From contig NZ_CP009556.1 of NCBI RefSeq assembly GCF_000959365.1, forward strand, positions 992,001-1,056,000: DNA of 64,000 bases. The letters are read 5' to 3'. Within the stretch, counting starts at the first letter, position 1; every line of letters starts with the position of its first letter. The notes under the pieces were generated by a model that worked only from the letters and a program-made list of their open reading frames with translations, had not been told where the DNA came from and did no database searches. Below, one piece after another: positions 1 through 8,071 of the stretch. Position numbers and translations under genes: made by a program. The stretch is from Burkholderia oklahomensis C6786 (GTDB taxonomy: Bacteria; Pseudomonadota; Gammaproteobacteria; Burkholderiales; Burkholderiaceae).

Positions 1-184
1 CCGCGGCAGACCGCCCGGCGTCTTCGCGGCGCCATCCGTGCGCGCCGTTCGGCACGCGTGATTACCGTTTGAAGGAAGCGCTCGGGCATGACCGCGGGCC
101 GCGCAACCCGCGTGCGGACGGGGCGGGCGCGCGCGCGGCGGAGGATTCTGCAACGACGAGCATGTTCTTTGCGTGAAGTCGTCC

Positions 185-213
185 TTGCGCAGACTTGGAA
201 CCTCTCCTATGAT
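185..213 (+). promoter_or_regulatory. Sigma-70-like promoter of the PF10118 gene
   Basis: A TTGCGC -35 box (185-190) and a TATGAT -10 box (208-213) are separated by exactly 17 bp. The predicted start of transcription, near 220, falls inside the inverted repeat described next, which is the usual geometry for a repressible promoter. Seen directly in the sequence; activity is inferred. Confidence 0.55.
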
Positions 214-218
214 GACAT

Positions 219-243
219 CCATCAATGTAACGTTGATTGATGG
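219..243. promoter_or_regulatory. Inverted-repeat operator over the predicted +1 site
   Basis: The half-sites CCATCAAT (219-226) and ATTGATGG (236-243) are perfect inverted repeats around a 9-bp spacer containing AACGTT. The element sits immediately downstream of the -10 box, so a bound repressor (TetR-type would be typical) would block transcription of the following gene. No candidate regulator lies to its left inside the window. Confidence 0.5.
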
Positions 244-347
244 TTTGATGTGAGATTGCGACCGCGCCCTAATTCCCAAATCGAGCCATCGGGGGCGTTG
301 CATCGAGTCGCACCGACGTCCCGTCACGGGACATGGAGACAAACACT

Positions 348-1238
348 GTGAATGCTATCGTTCGCCGCGATATCCGCTTCGCCCTGCCGCCCGACCGCAT
401 CTGCGACTGGCATACCGAAGGCGTGGGCGTGACGCACCTGTTCAACGCGCTGTCGCTGCTGTTCCCGGCGGGCGAGCGCTTCTTCATGGATTCGGTCCGC
501 AATTACCGCGACCGGATCGACGAACCCAACCTGAAGCGCGACATCGCCGGCTTCATCGGCCAGGAAGCGATGCACACGCGTGAGCACATCGAGTTCAACG
601 ACCTGCTGCAGGCGGCCGGCATGCCGGCGCACAAGCTCGACAAGCGCTTGTGGGCGGTGCTCGGCTGGTTCAAGAAGGTGCTGCCGCATTCGGTGCAGCT
701 CGCGATCACGATGGCGCTCGAGCACTACACCGCGATGTTCACGGGCCTCGTGCTCGCGAACCGCATCACGGTCAGCGATGTCGACGGCTACCGCCAGATG
801 TGGATGTGGCACTCGATGGAGGAAACCGAGCACAAGGCGGTCGCATACGACGTGTGGCGCACCGTGATGAAGCCGAATGCGAAGAACTATCTGCTGCGCA
901 CGGGCGCGATGATGTTCGTCACGATCGCGTTCTGGGCGATGCTGTTCTACTTCAACACGAGCCTCCTGATCTCGCATCGCCGCCGCATCGGCAAGGGCCT
1001 CGGCATCGGCAAGCTGGTCAAGTATCTGTGGAGCCCGAAGAGCGGCATCTTCGCGCAGATCGCGCGCGAATGGATCGACTACTTCCGGCCGGGCTTCCAT
1101 CCGTGGGACCACGACAACAGCGTGCATCTGGAGCGTCTCGACGATCTGATCGCCGAGATCGACGCGAGCAACGCGCGCCAGGCGGCGAAGGCCGCGCCGC
1201 GCCGGGTGCCGCTGCATCCGGTGCCGCAGGCGGTGTAA
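348..1238 (+). CDS. Metal-dependent hydrolase family protein (PF10118), ferritin-like
   Basis: A protein of about 296 residues resembling the predicted metal-dependent hydrolases of PF10118. It has two carboxylate/histidine clusters typical of a four-helix di-iron fold: QEAMHTREH near residue 80 and MEETEHKAVAYD near residue 165, with a further LEHYTAMF in between. A hydrophobic stretch around residues 190-210 could associate with the membrane. The substrate is unknown. I place the start at the GTG because GGAGA lies 7 bp upstream; an in-frame ATG at 333 would add five residues and has no Shine-Dalgarno sequence. The gene is single, preceded by its own promoter and operator and followed by a strong terminator, so it is probably monocistronic and repressor-controlled. 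Confidence 0.8.
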   Translation: MNAIVRRDIRFALPPDRICDWHTEGVGVTHLFNALSLLFPAGERFFMDSVRNYRDRIDEPNLKRDIAGFIGQEAMHTREHIEFNDLLQAAGMPAHKLDKRLWAVLGWFKKVLPHSVQLAITMALEHYTAMFTGLVLANRITVSDVDGYRQMWMWHSMEETEHKAVAYDVWRTVMKPNAKNYLLRTGAMMFVTIAFWAMLFYFNTSLLISHRRRIGKGLGIGKLVKYLWSPKSGIFAQIAREWIDYFRPGFHPWDHDNSVHLERLDDLIAEIDASNARQAAKAAPRRVPLHPVPQAV

Positions 1239-1269
1239 TGCAGGATTAGCAGGCAAATCAGGGAGAAGA

Positions 1270-1301
1270 GAAGGGCCGCTACGAGCGGCCCTTCCGTTTT
1301 T
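1270..1301 (+). terminator. Rho-independent terminator
   Basis: GAAGGGCCGC and GCGGCCCTTC form a perfect 10-bp stem with a 5-base loop, followed by CGTTTTT. It ends the PF10118 transcription unit. Confidence 0.85.
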
Positions 1302-1703
1302 GGGGGCGCCGCAGGCGCGTCCGATCGCGGCGCGTCCGTGCGTTGTGCGTCGCAGCGAACAGGCGGCGTTTGAGAAATCATCATACTTTTCGATGCCGCG
1401 CTGCATCGGACGAGCGCCCGCTCGCGATGCGCGACCGCGAGCCCCGAGTCGCGGCGTTCTGCGCGCAACCCATTGATCGGCAAAGCGTTTTGCTCACGGC
1501 GATCTTGCGCGCCGCAGCACGTCATGTTGCAGGCGACGTCTGACGAATCGGGTAGAATCCGCGCTGCGCAAAAAATGCGTGCGGCGCGGCGCGCCCGGTC
1601 GGCACCGGGCGGCGCGCCGCAGATCGTCCCGGGGACGCGCCGAATCCGGCGTCCTGCCCGGCGCGGCGTCGAACCGTCGCCCGCCGCTCCTTGCCAGCCC
1701 GTT
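1302..1703. other. Intergenic region upstream of lysP
   Basis: No credible gene. A TAGAAT hexamer at 1553-1558 could be a -10 box, but the nearest TTGCAG (1527-1532) is 20 bp away, so the promoter assignment is weak. I saw no lysine riboswitch consensus. The segment from 1580 to 1700 is very GC-rich and could be an untranslated leader. Confidence 0.4.
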
Positions 1704-3266
1704 ATGTCACCACACCCGAATTCCGACCGCTCGACCGCACAATCGAATCCTCCTCAGCTGCGCCGCAGCCTGAAAGCCCGTCACTTGACGATGATCGCGA
1801 TCGGCGGCTCGATCGGCACGGGCCTCTTCGTCGCGTCCGGCGCGTCCATCTCGCAGGCGGGCCCCGGCGGCGCGATGCTCGCGTACCTGCTGATCGGCGT
1901 GATGGTCTACTGCCTGATGATGAGCCTGGGCGAGATGGCCGCGTTCATGCCGGTGTCCGGCTCGTTCGCGACCTACGGCGCGAAATACGTCGAAGAGGGC
2001 TTCGGCTTCGCGCTCGGCTGGAACTACTGGTACAACTGGGCGGTGACGATCGCCGTCGAGCTCGTTGCCGCGCAGCTCGTCATGCATTACTGGTTCCCGG
2101 ACGTGCCGGGCGTCTGGTGGAGCGCGGCGTTTCTCGGCGTGATGTTCCTCCTCAACGTGCTGACCGTGCGCGGCTTCGGCGAGGCCGAATACTGGTTCGC
2201 GCTGATCAAGGTCGTCACCGTGCTCGCGTTCATCGGCGTCGGACTCCTGATGATCTTCGGCATCCTGAAGGGCGGCCCGAGCAACGGCTGGAGCAACTTC
2301 ACGATCGGCGATGCGCCGTTCGCGGGCGGCCTGCCCGCGATGATGGGCGTCGCGATGATCGCCGGCTTCTCGTTCCAGGGCACCGAGCTGATCGGCGTCG
2401 CCGCCGGCGAATCGGAAAACCCGCGCACGACGATCCCGCGCGCGGTGCGCCAGGTGTTCTGGCGGATCCTGCTGTTCTACGTGCTCGCGATCTTCGTGAT
2501 CGGCGTGCTGGTTCCGTACACCGATCCGAACCTGCTGAAGAGCGACGTGACCGACGTCGGCGTGAGCCCGTTTACGCTCGTGTTCCGCCATGCGGGCCTC
2601 GCGTTCGCCGCGGGCGTGATGAACGCGGTGATCCTGACCGCGGTTCTGTCGGCCGGCAACTCGGGGATGTACGCGTCGACGCGGATGCTTCACAACCTCG
2701 CGACCGAAGGCCGCGCGCCGAAGCTGTTCGCGAAGCTGTCGGCGGGCGGCGTGCCGCGCAACGCGCTGTACGCGACGACCGCGGTCGGCGCGCTGTGCTT
2801 CCTGTCGTCGCTGTACGGCGACAAGACGGTTTATCTGTGGCTGCTGAACACGTCGGGGATGACGGGCTTCATCGCGTGGCTCGGCATTGCGGTCAGCCAC
2901 TACCGGTTCCGCAAGGGCTTCATCCGCCAGGGTTTCTCGGTCGATCAACTGCCGTATCAATCGAACCTGTATCCGTACGGCCCGATCTTCGCGTTCGCGC
3001 TGTGCATCGTGATCGCGCTCGGCCAGGACTACCAGGCGTTCCTCGCGAACAAGATCGATTGGGTCGGCGTGCTCGCGACCTACGTCGGCATTCCGCTCTT
3101 CCTCGTCGTGTGGCTCGGCTACCGGTTCTTCCACAAGACCCGCGTCGTCCGCTACGAAGAGATGGACATCGCGTCGTGGGTCGCCGAGCACGAACGTGCG
3201 GCGGCGCACGATGCGCGCGAAGCGGCGGCCGTGCGCGCGCCGTCGAGTCCCGAAGCGGCTTCGTAG
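1704..3266 (+). CDS. lysP: Lysine-specific permease LysP (APC superfamily)
   Basis: Inner-membrane, proton-coupled amino acid permease of about 520 residues with some 12 transmembrane segments. From LKARHLTMIAIGGSIGTGLF onward it follows Escherichia coli LysP closely, including SLGEMAAFMPVSGSFATYG, the YVEEGFGFALGWNYWYNW block, SFQGTELIGVAAGES and LSAGNSGMYASTRML. These are substrate-site and structural signatures of the LysP branch, so lysine uptake is the likely function. The open frame extends upstream to 1473 without family similarity; the ATG at 1704 gives the expected N-terminus. The C-terminal tail after the last helix is longer and Ala/Arg-rich compared with E. coli. In E. coli LysP also restrains CadC; no cad genes are present here. 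Confidence 0.93.
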   Translation: MSPHPNSDRSTAQSNPPQLRRSLKARHLTMIAIGGSIGTGLFVASGASISQAGPGGAMLAYLLIGVMVYCLMMSLGEMAAFMPVSGSFATYGAKYVEEGFGFALGWNYWYNWAVTIAVELVAAQLVMHYWFPDVPGVWWSAAFLGVMFLLNVLTVRGFGEAEYWFALIKVVTVLAFIGVGLLMIFGILKGGPSNGWSNFTIGDAPFAGGLPAMMGVAMIAGFSFQGTELIGVAAGESENPRTTIPRAVRQVFWRILLFYVLAIFVIGVLVPYTDPNLLKSDVTDVGVSPFTLVFRHAGLAFAAGVMNAVILTAVLSAGNSGMYASTRMLHNLATEGRAPKLFAKLSAGGVPRNALYATTAVGALCFLSSLYGDKTVYLWLLNTSGMTGFIAWLGIAVSHYRFRKGFIRQGFSVDQLPYQSNLYPYGPIFAFALCIVIALGQDYQAFLANKIDWVGVLATYVGIPLFLVVWLGYRFFHKTRVVRYEEMDIASWVAEHERAAAHDAREAAAVRAPSSPEAAS

Positions 3267-3311
3267 CGCATCGCGTCGCGCAGCGGGCATCCGATCTCCG
3301 TTGCGATTCTG

Positions 3312-3351
3312 AAAAGCGGCCGGCCCGGCTTCGGGCGCGGCCGCTTTTTTT
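3312..3351 (+). terminator. Rho-independent terminator after lysP
   Basis: AAAAGCGGCCG pairs with CGGCCGCTTTT, with an inner GCCCG/CGGGC extension, and ends in a run of seven T. The A-tract on the left means it can also act for the convergent gene on the minus strand. Confidence 0.85.
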
Positions 3352-3468
3352 CGGTCTGAATGGCTGGGCGCCGTCGTTTTTTCGAATTTTTCTGGCGGCT
3401 TGACGCCTGCCGCCGCGCCGTTCGACGCGGGCGGCGGGCGCCCGCGTCTCGCGCGGGAACGCGGGTGC

Positions 3469-4908
3469 TTACGGCGCCGCGAACACGTCGGTACGGTTCG
3501 CCGTGTTGCCGGAGTTCGTCTGCACGAAGAACGGCAGGAACGACGTGCCGCGCGTGTCGAGCCCCGCGTAGTCGCCGATGAAGTAGCCTTCGGCGACCGG
3601 CGCGGTCCTCATGTCGAACGGACCGGCGATGCGCCGCTCGGTGTCGAAGGTGCGGCCGCCGTCGTTCGACAGCGTGCGCCAGTAGCTGGTCGGCAGCGTC
3701 GTCGTGTTGCCGGCTTGCAGGTCGCGGAAGTCGTAATACGTGACCGCGACGACGCCCGCCGAGTTCACCCGCACCGACGGATTGAACGCGGGCCGCCCGC
3801 TCGGCGCGTTCACGCGGATCGGCGCGCTCCACGTCGCGCCGCCGTCGGACGACGTCGACAGTGCGATCTCGTCGTACAGGCCGCCGTTGAAGCGCGAGTC
3901 CTGCCAGACGACGTAAAGCTGGCCCGTCGCCGCATCGATCGCGGGCTCGGGGATGATGTCGCCCGTGCGAATCGGCTCGTTCGTATTCGGATCGGTGACG
4001 GACACGGTCTGCAGGCCCGACACGACTTGCGGCTTCGTCCACGTCGCGCCGTCGTCGGTCGACTTGATGAACGCGACCTTGCCCGCGGCCGCGCTGAACG
4101 GCGGCTGGATCAGGTCGAAGAAGTCGTACAGCGTGCCTGTCTTGCGATCGACGACGATCTGGTTGCCGATCGTCTGCTGGCGCGACGGCACGTCGACGAT
4201 CACGGCCGGCGCGCTCCACGTCTTGCCGCCGTCGACGGTCTTCGAGAAGTAGGTCGGCCCGCGATACGCGGCGGTGTGCAGGTTCGCGCGCGGGTTGCCG
4301 GTCGGTTGCTCGAGCCGGTCCCATACCGCGTATGCGGTGCCCGCCTTCGCCGGATTCGCGGTCACCGATTCCTTGTCGTTGAAGAACTGCGTGGTCGGCT
4401 CGTCGTCGGCGATGAGGAGCGTCGGCGCGCTCCAGGTCTGGCCGCCGTCCGCCGAAACGGACGCCGCAACCGAATTGCTGTTGTTCGACTGGTTGAACGA
4501 GATCGACACCGAGTACGCGGTGCCGTCGGGCCCGATCGACACCCACGGGTCGGACGCGCGTTCGTACGCGAGACCGCCCGCGCACGCGCTGAACGGCAGG
4601 CTGGTCTGCTTCCACGTCTGGCCGCCGTCGAACGAATAGCCGGCGACGAGGCCGTGCGCGCCGCCGTTCGACCAGCGATCCTGCTGCCACGCGCCGATCA
4701 CGTTCGACGGGTTCGCGGGATTCACCGCGACCCACGGTTCGACTTCAGCGTTCACATAGTTGGTGCCGGGGCCGCCGATCGTGCAGTTGGCGAAGGGACT
4801 CGGGCCGGAGACGAGCACGGGCGCACCGTGCGCGGCCGCGGCCATCGCAAGGGCCGCCGCGGCGGAGATTCCGGTGACAAACGAGACAGGCAAGGCATTG
4901 CGTCGCAT
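3469..4908 (-). CDS. Secreted Asp-box (BNR repeat) beta-propeller protein, sialidase superfamily
   Basis: A 479-residue protein whose start is set by a GAGGAG Shine-Dalgarno 10 bp upstream and by the signal peptide that follows: MRR, a hydrophobic core, and an AHGA cleavage site near residue 26. At least six Asp-box motifs of the form S-x-D-x-G-x-T-W/F are spaced along it (SFDGGQTW, SADGGQTW, TVDGGKTW, STDDGATW, SSDGGATW, SNDGGRTF), as in the six-bladed sialidase fold. I cannot find the N-terminal R-I-P (FRIP/YRIP) motif of true sialidases, and the catalytic arginines are not obvious. It may therefore be a different hydrolase or a binding propeller. Single gene, exported to periplasm or outside; regulation not visible. 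Confidence 0.8.
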   Translation of the reverse strand: MRRNALPVSFVTGISAAAALAMAAAAHGAPVLVSGPSPFANCTIGGPGTNYVNAEVEPWVAVNPANPSNVIGAWQQDRWSNGGAHGLVAGYSFDGGQTWKQTSLPFSACAGGLAYERASDPWVSIGPDGTAYSVSISFNQSNNSNSVAASVSADGGQTWSAPTLLIADDEPTTQFFNDKESVTANPAKAGTAYAVWDRLEQPTGNPRANLHTAAYRGPTYFSKTVDGGKTWSAPAVIVDVPSRQQTIGNQIVVDRKTGTLYDFFDLIQPPFSAAAGKVAFIKSTDDGATWTKPQVVSGLQTVSVTDPNTNEPIRTGDIIPEPAIDAATGQLYVVWQDSRFNGGLYDEIALSTSSDGGATWSAPIRVNAPSGRPAFNPSVRVNSAGVVAVTYYDFRDLQAGNTTTLPTSYWRTLSNDGGRTFDTERRIAGPFDMRTAPVAEGYFIGDYAGLDTRGTSFLPFFVQTNSGNTANRTDVFAAP

Positions 4909-5569
4909 GGACAACTCTCCTCGGTGAGCTGCGGCTGCGACAGCCGAACCAAAGCGGCGCGAGCGCGCGCGATGCGTCGCGTCCGTCACGACGGGCCGCC
5001 CCCTCCGGTCGGCACGATCGAATGAAGTCGACGACGCGCGTAGTGTGCCGCGCGCTCGCCATTCGCTTCGCCGTTTCAACTGTCGCCATCCGCAATCGCT
5101 GGGTTCCGCCAGCGCATCGGTACGACTCTCTCGTTTCTTGTTGCCGTTTTTGCGGCGGAGCGCAGCCGGTGGGCGCACGCACGCCGCGAAGTCACAGCGA
5201 CGAATACCTCGAAGTGGATTGCAATGTAGGCAACATTGGACGCGGCGGCAGGGACTTTTTTGTAACAGAGCGTAGCGGCGGATGCGAGCGGATTTTGCTT
5301 AAGGGTGCTGAAAGAATCGAGCGGAAGATTTGCCGATCGAGCGGATATCGGATATCGCGGCGTAAAGAAAATGCCAATCGTTCTGCATTTCGCTGGTGTT
5401 TCGGATGCGGCGACGCATCGATCGGGAGGCCGCGTGCGTCACGTGTTCGTCATTCGTTCATGCTTGATTCGGATGACGATATATTGAGATCGATGCGTTG
5501 CATATGGATCGCATGCCGCGTGTCGAGTGCATGATGTGCGTCGCGCGCGCGGGCGCGGCGATCGCCGCG
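4909..5569. other. Long intergenic region upstream of the Asp-box gene
   Basis: About 660 bp without a credible gene. It is noticeably less GC-rich between 5210 and 5500 than its neighbours and contains a short tandem GGATATC repeat around 5342-5355. No convincing promoter, hairpin or RNA gene was recognised. It may carry the control region of the secreted protein, or degraded acquired DNA. Confidence 0.4.
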
Positions 5570-6613
5570 TCAAGTGCGCCGGTTCGCATGAGCGTCGCGC
5601 CATCGCGCGAGCGGACATGTCGCGAACCAATGCGTCGCGAGCACGAACGCGACGCCGATCAGGCCGCCGAGCAGCACGTTGACGACGCGCTCGGCAGCGA
5701 CGGCGGCCGATTGCTGCGCGACCCACGACGCGCACGCGATGCACGCGCAGCGTGCGCCGAAGCCGCTCGCGTAATGGCGGAACGCGACGAGCGTGAGGAT
5801 CGATGCAAGCGTCGCGAGCGTGTAGACGAGCGCGTCGTGCGGCAGCACGTAGCCGACCGCGAGGCCGAGCGGCACGCCGGCGAGCGCGCCGAGCCCGCGA
5901 TCGCGCAGCTTCAGGTGCGCGGTGGCCGCGTCGCCGGTGACGACGCTCGCGGCGGACCAGATCGCCCATTGCCCGTTGTCGATGTGCCGCCATTCGACGA
6001 GCAGCGCGGCGACGGCAACCGCGAGCGCGACCGCCGCGACGGCTTGCGTCGCGTCGCCGCGCGCGGCGGGGCGGCCGAGATCGCGTGCGCCGCGCCAGCG
6101 CGCGAGCGCGTGCAGGCGTTCCTCCGCGGGCGCGTTGCGCAGCGTGGCGATGCACGACAGCGCGACGGGCGGCAGCATCGCCGCGCACAGGTATGGGACG
6201 AGCTGCGGCGCCGGCCGATGCGTGGCGGCGGCCTCGCACGTCAGATACAGCGAAGGGATGAAGACGAAGTTGCCGAGCGAGCGCAGCCGCGCGCCGAAGC
6301 GCGACAGTGCGACGGCGGCCGCCGCGAGCGCCGCGCAGCCGACGACGAACACGGGCCACCAGCGCAGCGCGAACGACAGCGACAGGAAGCCGGCGACGAT
6401 CGCCGCGCCTTGCGCGAGCGCGCCGAGCGGCGCGATGCCGACGCGCTCGACCGCGATCGCGAGCGAGACCGTCGCGATCGATGCGAGCAGCCAGCGCGCG
6501 TCGCCCGTCGCGCCGTAAAGCGCGATCGTCGGCGCGGAAACGACGAGCGTGCGGCGGAGCGCCGGCAGGTCGAATGCGCTGCCGATCCGGGCGGCGAGCG
6601 TGTCGCGGATCAC
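5570..6613 (-). CDS. FUSC-family (fusaric-acid/aromatic-acid exporter-like) membrane protein
   Basis: A membrane protein of about 347 residues starting at GTG, with roughly ten hydrophobic segments in two blocks flanking a central Ala/Arg-rich cytoplasmic part. The second block contains QWAIWSAASVVTGDAATAHL and RGLGALAGVPLG, which is the FUSC_2 signature found in efflux proteins for fusaric and aromatic carboxylic acids. It starts 22 bp after the stop of the isochorismatase-like gene and shares its operon with a MarR regulator. This suggests inducible export or detoxification of a small aromatic compound. It is shorter than PET/YccS-type transporters. Substrate unknown. Confidence 0.72.
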   Translation of the reverse strand: MIRDTLAARIGSAFDLPALRRTLVVSAPTIALYGATGDARWLLASIATVSLAIAVERVGIAPLGALAQGAAIVAGFLSLSFALRWWPVFVVGCAALAAAAVALSRFGARLRSLGNFVFIPSLYLTCEAAATHRPAPQLVPYLCAAMLPPVALSCIATLRNAPAEERLHALARWRGARDLGRPAARGDATQAVAAVALAVAVAALLVEWRHIDNGQWAIWSAASVVTGDAATAHLKLRDRGLGALAGVPLGLAVGYVLPHDALVYTLATLASILTLVAFRHYASGFGARCACIACASWVAQQSAAVAAERVVNVLLGGLIGVAFVLATHWFATCPLARWRDAHANRRT

Positions 6614-6635
6614 GCGAGCCTCGCGCGATCCGTGC

Positions 6636-7208
6636 TCAGAGCGCGGCGAGATCGTCGATCGTTACGATCCGCGCGACGCCGCGCAGCATCTCGATCGAGC
6701 GCTGGTGCTCCTCCTGCGTCGCGGACGCGCACGCGTCCTCGAGCACGAGCACTTCGTAGTCGCGATCGTGCGCGTCGCGCGCCGCGGCCTGCACGGCCCA
6801 CGTCGTGCTGACGCCCGTCACGATCACGCGCTCGATCCGGTTCGCGCGCAACGCGGCTTCGAGAGGCGTCGCATAGAACGCGCTCACGCGCGGCTTGACG
6901 ACGACGAGCTGCACGGCGTCGGCGTCGAGATCCGGATGGAGCGCGGTGCCGGGGCCGCTCAGGTCGAGCGCGCCGAATTCCTTCGCTCGGCTGAACATCG
7001 GCGAATGCGCGGGCAGATCCGCATAGCCCGGCTCGAAGCCGACCTTGACGGCGATCCGCAGCCAGTCCTTCTGCCTCGCGATCGTGAGCGCCTGGTTGAA
7101 GCGGCCGACGACGTCGCGCTGCGCGGCATGCGCGGCGCAGCGGGCGATCTTGCCGGTGGGATGCATGATGTCGACGATGTAGTCGAGTCCGATCAAGGCG
7201 GTTTTCAT
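6636..7208 (-). CDS. Isochorismatase-family hydrolase lacking the catalytic cysteine
   Basis: A 190-residue alpha/beta protein of the isochorismatase-like hydrolase family, with AGGAG 7 bp before the ATG. Of the D-K-C triad, Asp9 (LIGLDY) and Lys105 (VVVKPRVSAF) are present, but the nucleophile position in TGVSTTWAVQAAARDA is Ala138. Enzymes of this family that cleave amides (nicotinamidase type) need that cysteine, whereas the isochorismatases PhzD and EntB have glycine there and use Asp for vinyl-ether hydrolysis. This protein may be a vinyl-ether-type hydrolase or a non-catalytic relative. Its start overlaps the MarR stop (ATGA), implying translational coupling. It carries no signal peptide. 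Confidence 0.8.
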   Translation of the reverse strand: MKTALIGLDYIVDIMHPTGKIARCAAHAAQRDVVGRFNQALTIARQKDWLRIAVKVGFEPGYADLPAHSPMFSRAKEFGALDLSGPGTALHPDLDADAVQLVVVKPRVSAFYATPLEAALRANRIERVIVTGVSTTWAVQAAARDAHDRDYEVLVLEDACASATQEEHQRSIEMLRGVARIVTIDDLAAL

Positions 7209-7690
7209 CGGGAACTCCTGGGTGAGGGGGCGGGCGACGCGGCGCTTGCCGCATCCTCGTATCGCGCGAGGCGTTCGAGCAGCGGGCCGGCGGCGGCGAG
7301 CAGCTCGCGCTCGTCGGCGGTGAGGCACGCATGCATCGCGCGCACGAGCCATTCCTCGCGCTTCGCGCGGTTGCCGTACAGCATCCGCTTGCCGGTCGCC
7401 GTCAGCGACACGCGGCTCTTGCGACCGTCGTCGGGATCGGCGTGGCGCTGAATCAGGCCGCCGCCTTCGAGCTCGCGCAGCAGCGCGGCGAGATTCGACG
7501 AGCGCATCCGCTCGGCCGACGCGAGCTCGGACGGCGTGACGTCGCCGCCCAGGCGATCGATCGCGCCGAGGACGACCAGTTGCGAGAACTGCACGGGATC
7601 GGCCTGCGCTTCGCGACGCAGACGCCGGTTGAGCGCGGTCACTTGACCGCGCAGGCGGGAAGCCTGTTGGAGGTGCTGGGCGGTAATCAT
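7205..7690 (-). CDS. MarR-family transcriptional regulator
   Basis: A 161-residue winged-helix regulator. The recognition helix region lies around LASAERMRSSNLAALLRELE, and the wing is DPDDGRKSRVSLT, the characteristic MarR D-x-R-x-x-R-x-x-x-L pattern. Terminal helices would form the dimer interface. It is the first gene of a three-gene operon with the isochorismatase-like protein and the FUSC exporter. A perfect AT-rich palindrome lies just upstream of its start, so autoregulation with release by an aromatic ligand is likely. The last 15 residues are Ala/Ser/Pro-rich and poorly conserved. Confidence 0.9.
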   Translation of the reverse strand: MITAQHLQQASRLRGQVTALNRRLRREAQADPVQFSQLVVLGAIDRLGGDVTPSELASAERMRSSNLAALLRELEGGGLIQRHADPDDGRKSRVSLTATGKRMLYGNRAKREEWLVRAMHACLTADERELLAAAGPLLERLARYEDAASAASPAPSPRSSR

Positions 7691-7702
7691 GGCCGCTACT
7701 TT

Positions 7703-7729
7703 AATATAGCTATATTTTTATAGCAATAT
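7703..7729. promoter_or_regulatory. MarR operator: AT-rich palindrome and second half-site pair
   Basis: AATATAGCTATATT (7703-7716) is a perfect 14-bp palindrome. An overlapping dyad, ATATAGCTATA with TATAGCAATAT, extends it to 7729. The element begins 13 bp upstream of the marR ATG and is extremely AT-rich against the GC-rich background, as expected for a promoter with embedded MarR-type operators. Confidence 0.65.
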
Positions 7730-7730
7730 G

Positions 7731-8071
7731 CGCGAGGCAGCGGAAAGCGGGGCACGGCGGAAAGGTGCGCTCATGCAATGCGGGCAGGGCGCGAGCGCTT
7801 CGCCCGTGCGCACCGGCGAACGCGCGCCGGCGGACATATCGCGCGATACCGAGGCGGCCCTCTACGAATCGCCTATTTGGACGCCTTATCGTTAACCGGT
7901 TTCTTCCATCGAAGACGATGCTTGCGGCCGAAAACGTCGCGGACCGGATCCGATGCATGCCGGCGCGGCGAATCGCGGCGCGGCGTTTGAATCGTTTGAA
8001 TGCCGCGTGCGCGCATCGACCGGGCGGCGCGCGGCGCGTGAACCGTCGTTCGAGCAATCGAGGAGCAGGAC
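7731..8071. other. Intergenic region between marR and the alpha/beta hydrolase
   Basis: No credible gene or hairpin terminator was found. The left edge holds the MarR operator, and the right edge has a GAGGAG Shine-Dalgarno for the hydrolase. The hydrolase promoter probably lies here, but I could not identify convincing -35/-10 boxes. Confidence 0.35.

Noticed and set aside
1500..1703. Lysine riboswitch upstream of lysP
   Set aside because: The conserved lysine aptamer elements are not recognisable, and this riboswitch is uncommon in beta-proteobacteria.
1707..3290. Very long antisense open frames opposite lysP and many other genes
   Set aside because: They are Arg/His/Asp-rich shadow frames produced by high GC codon bias, with no domain signatures, and lie exactly opposite well-recognised genes.
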